Origin: Methylovulum psychrotolerans
GTDB taxonomy: Bacteria; Pseudomonadota; Gammaproteobacteria; Methylococcales; Methylomonadaceae
Length of the DNA: 64,000 nt
Direction of reading: 5' to 3'
Assembly: GCF_002923755.1 (NCBI RefSeq)
Contig: NZ_PGFZ01000010.1
Location: forward strand, 71,830-135,829
The notes below the pieces were generated by a model. It did no database searches, had not been told where the DNA came from, and worked only from the letters and a program-made list of their open reading frames with translations. Below, in pieces: positions 63,959 through 64,000 of the stretch. Position numbers and translations under genes: made by a program. The first letter of the stretch is position 1. Every line of letters starts with the position of its first letter.

Positions 63959-64000
63959 AGTCTTCTAAAATAGGCTCAGTTGCTCAATTCGCTTGTCTTC

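Noticed and set aside
1..64000. tRNA, rRNA or CRISPR features
   Set aside because: I looked for tRNA T-arm text (GGTTCGAAT-like with a pairing acceptor) and spaced direct repeats, and found none I could support by eye; a dedicated search with tRNAscan or Infernal would be decisive.

Overview
The window looks like a chromosomal segment of a gammaproteobacterium, most likely a type I methanotroph or related methylotroph of the Methylococcales. The sequence supports this through a miaB-ybeZ-ybeY-ybeX gene order on the minus strand, gammaproteobacterial-style MutL, CmoA, TrkA and GalE, a MxaD-like periplasmic protein of the kind linked to methanol dehydrogenase, and a complete glycogen system. 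No methane or methanol oxidation enzyme is present, so the assignment to methanotrophs is inference. I saw no rRNA, tRNA, CRISPR array, prophage or intact insertion sequence.

Layout. 1-5 kb: 3' part of purL, a small membrane protein, an AhpD-like protein, a GNAT acetyltransferase, then a decayed SRPBCC gene broken by a 149-bp inverted-repeat element. 5.3-11.3 kb: sucA-sucB-lpd operon with ogt. The E3 gene has His in place of the first redox cysteine. 11.3-16.8 kb: glgX, two sulfotransferase-like genes and a TIM-barrel glycosidase-like protein. 16.9-25.8 kb, minus strand: thrC, hom, a small cysteine-rich protein, miaA, mutL, amidase, tsaE and nnrE/nnrD. 26-30 kb: beta-carbonic anhydrase, a small hypothetical protein, a seven-blade YVTN propeller with a MxaD-like protein, and a seven-repeat GloVer protein. 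30.4-34.4 kb: a translationally coupled pair, a metallophosphoesterase fused to a P-loop ATPase followed by a membrane-anchored P-loop ATPase with a glycine-zipper made of twelve 12-bp repeats. This is the best candidate for an undescribed, possibly defensive, system. 34.9-45.3 kb: yejF-like ABC ATPase, MTA/SAH deaminase, dcd, a TIGR03118 protein, apbC, an unusual TAXI-type binding protein, trkA and a PhyH dioxygenase. 45.4-50.1 kb: galE-ybeX-ybeY-ybeZ-miaB. 50.4-54.6 kb: a membrane protein, a cold-shock gene, a four-gene unit of two DUF1538 membrane proteins with PII-like and CBS proteins, and cmoA. 54.6-63.9 kb: malQ, GH57 and glgC diverging from glgB and glgA, then a sigma factor and a zinc-finger anti-sigma factor.

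Functionally, GlgC, GlgA and GlgB make glycogen, while GlgX, MalQ and perhaps GH57 remodel or degrade it. The sucAB-lpd operon closes the oxidative TCA cycle on paper, but the E3 active-site change questions whether that subunit works as a classical lipoamide dehydrogenase. Most gene starts were chosen from Shine-Dalgarno spacing and family length. Several important genes appear to use TTG or GTG.
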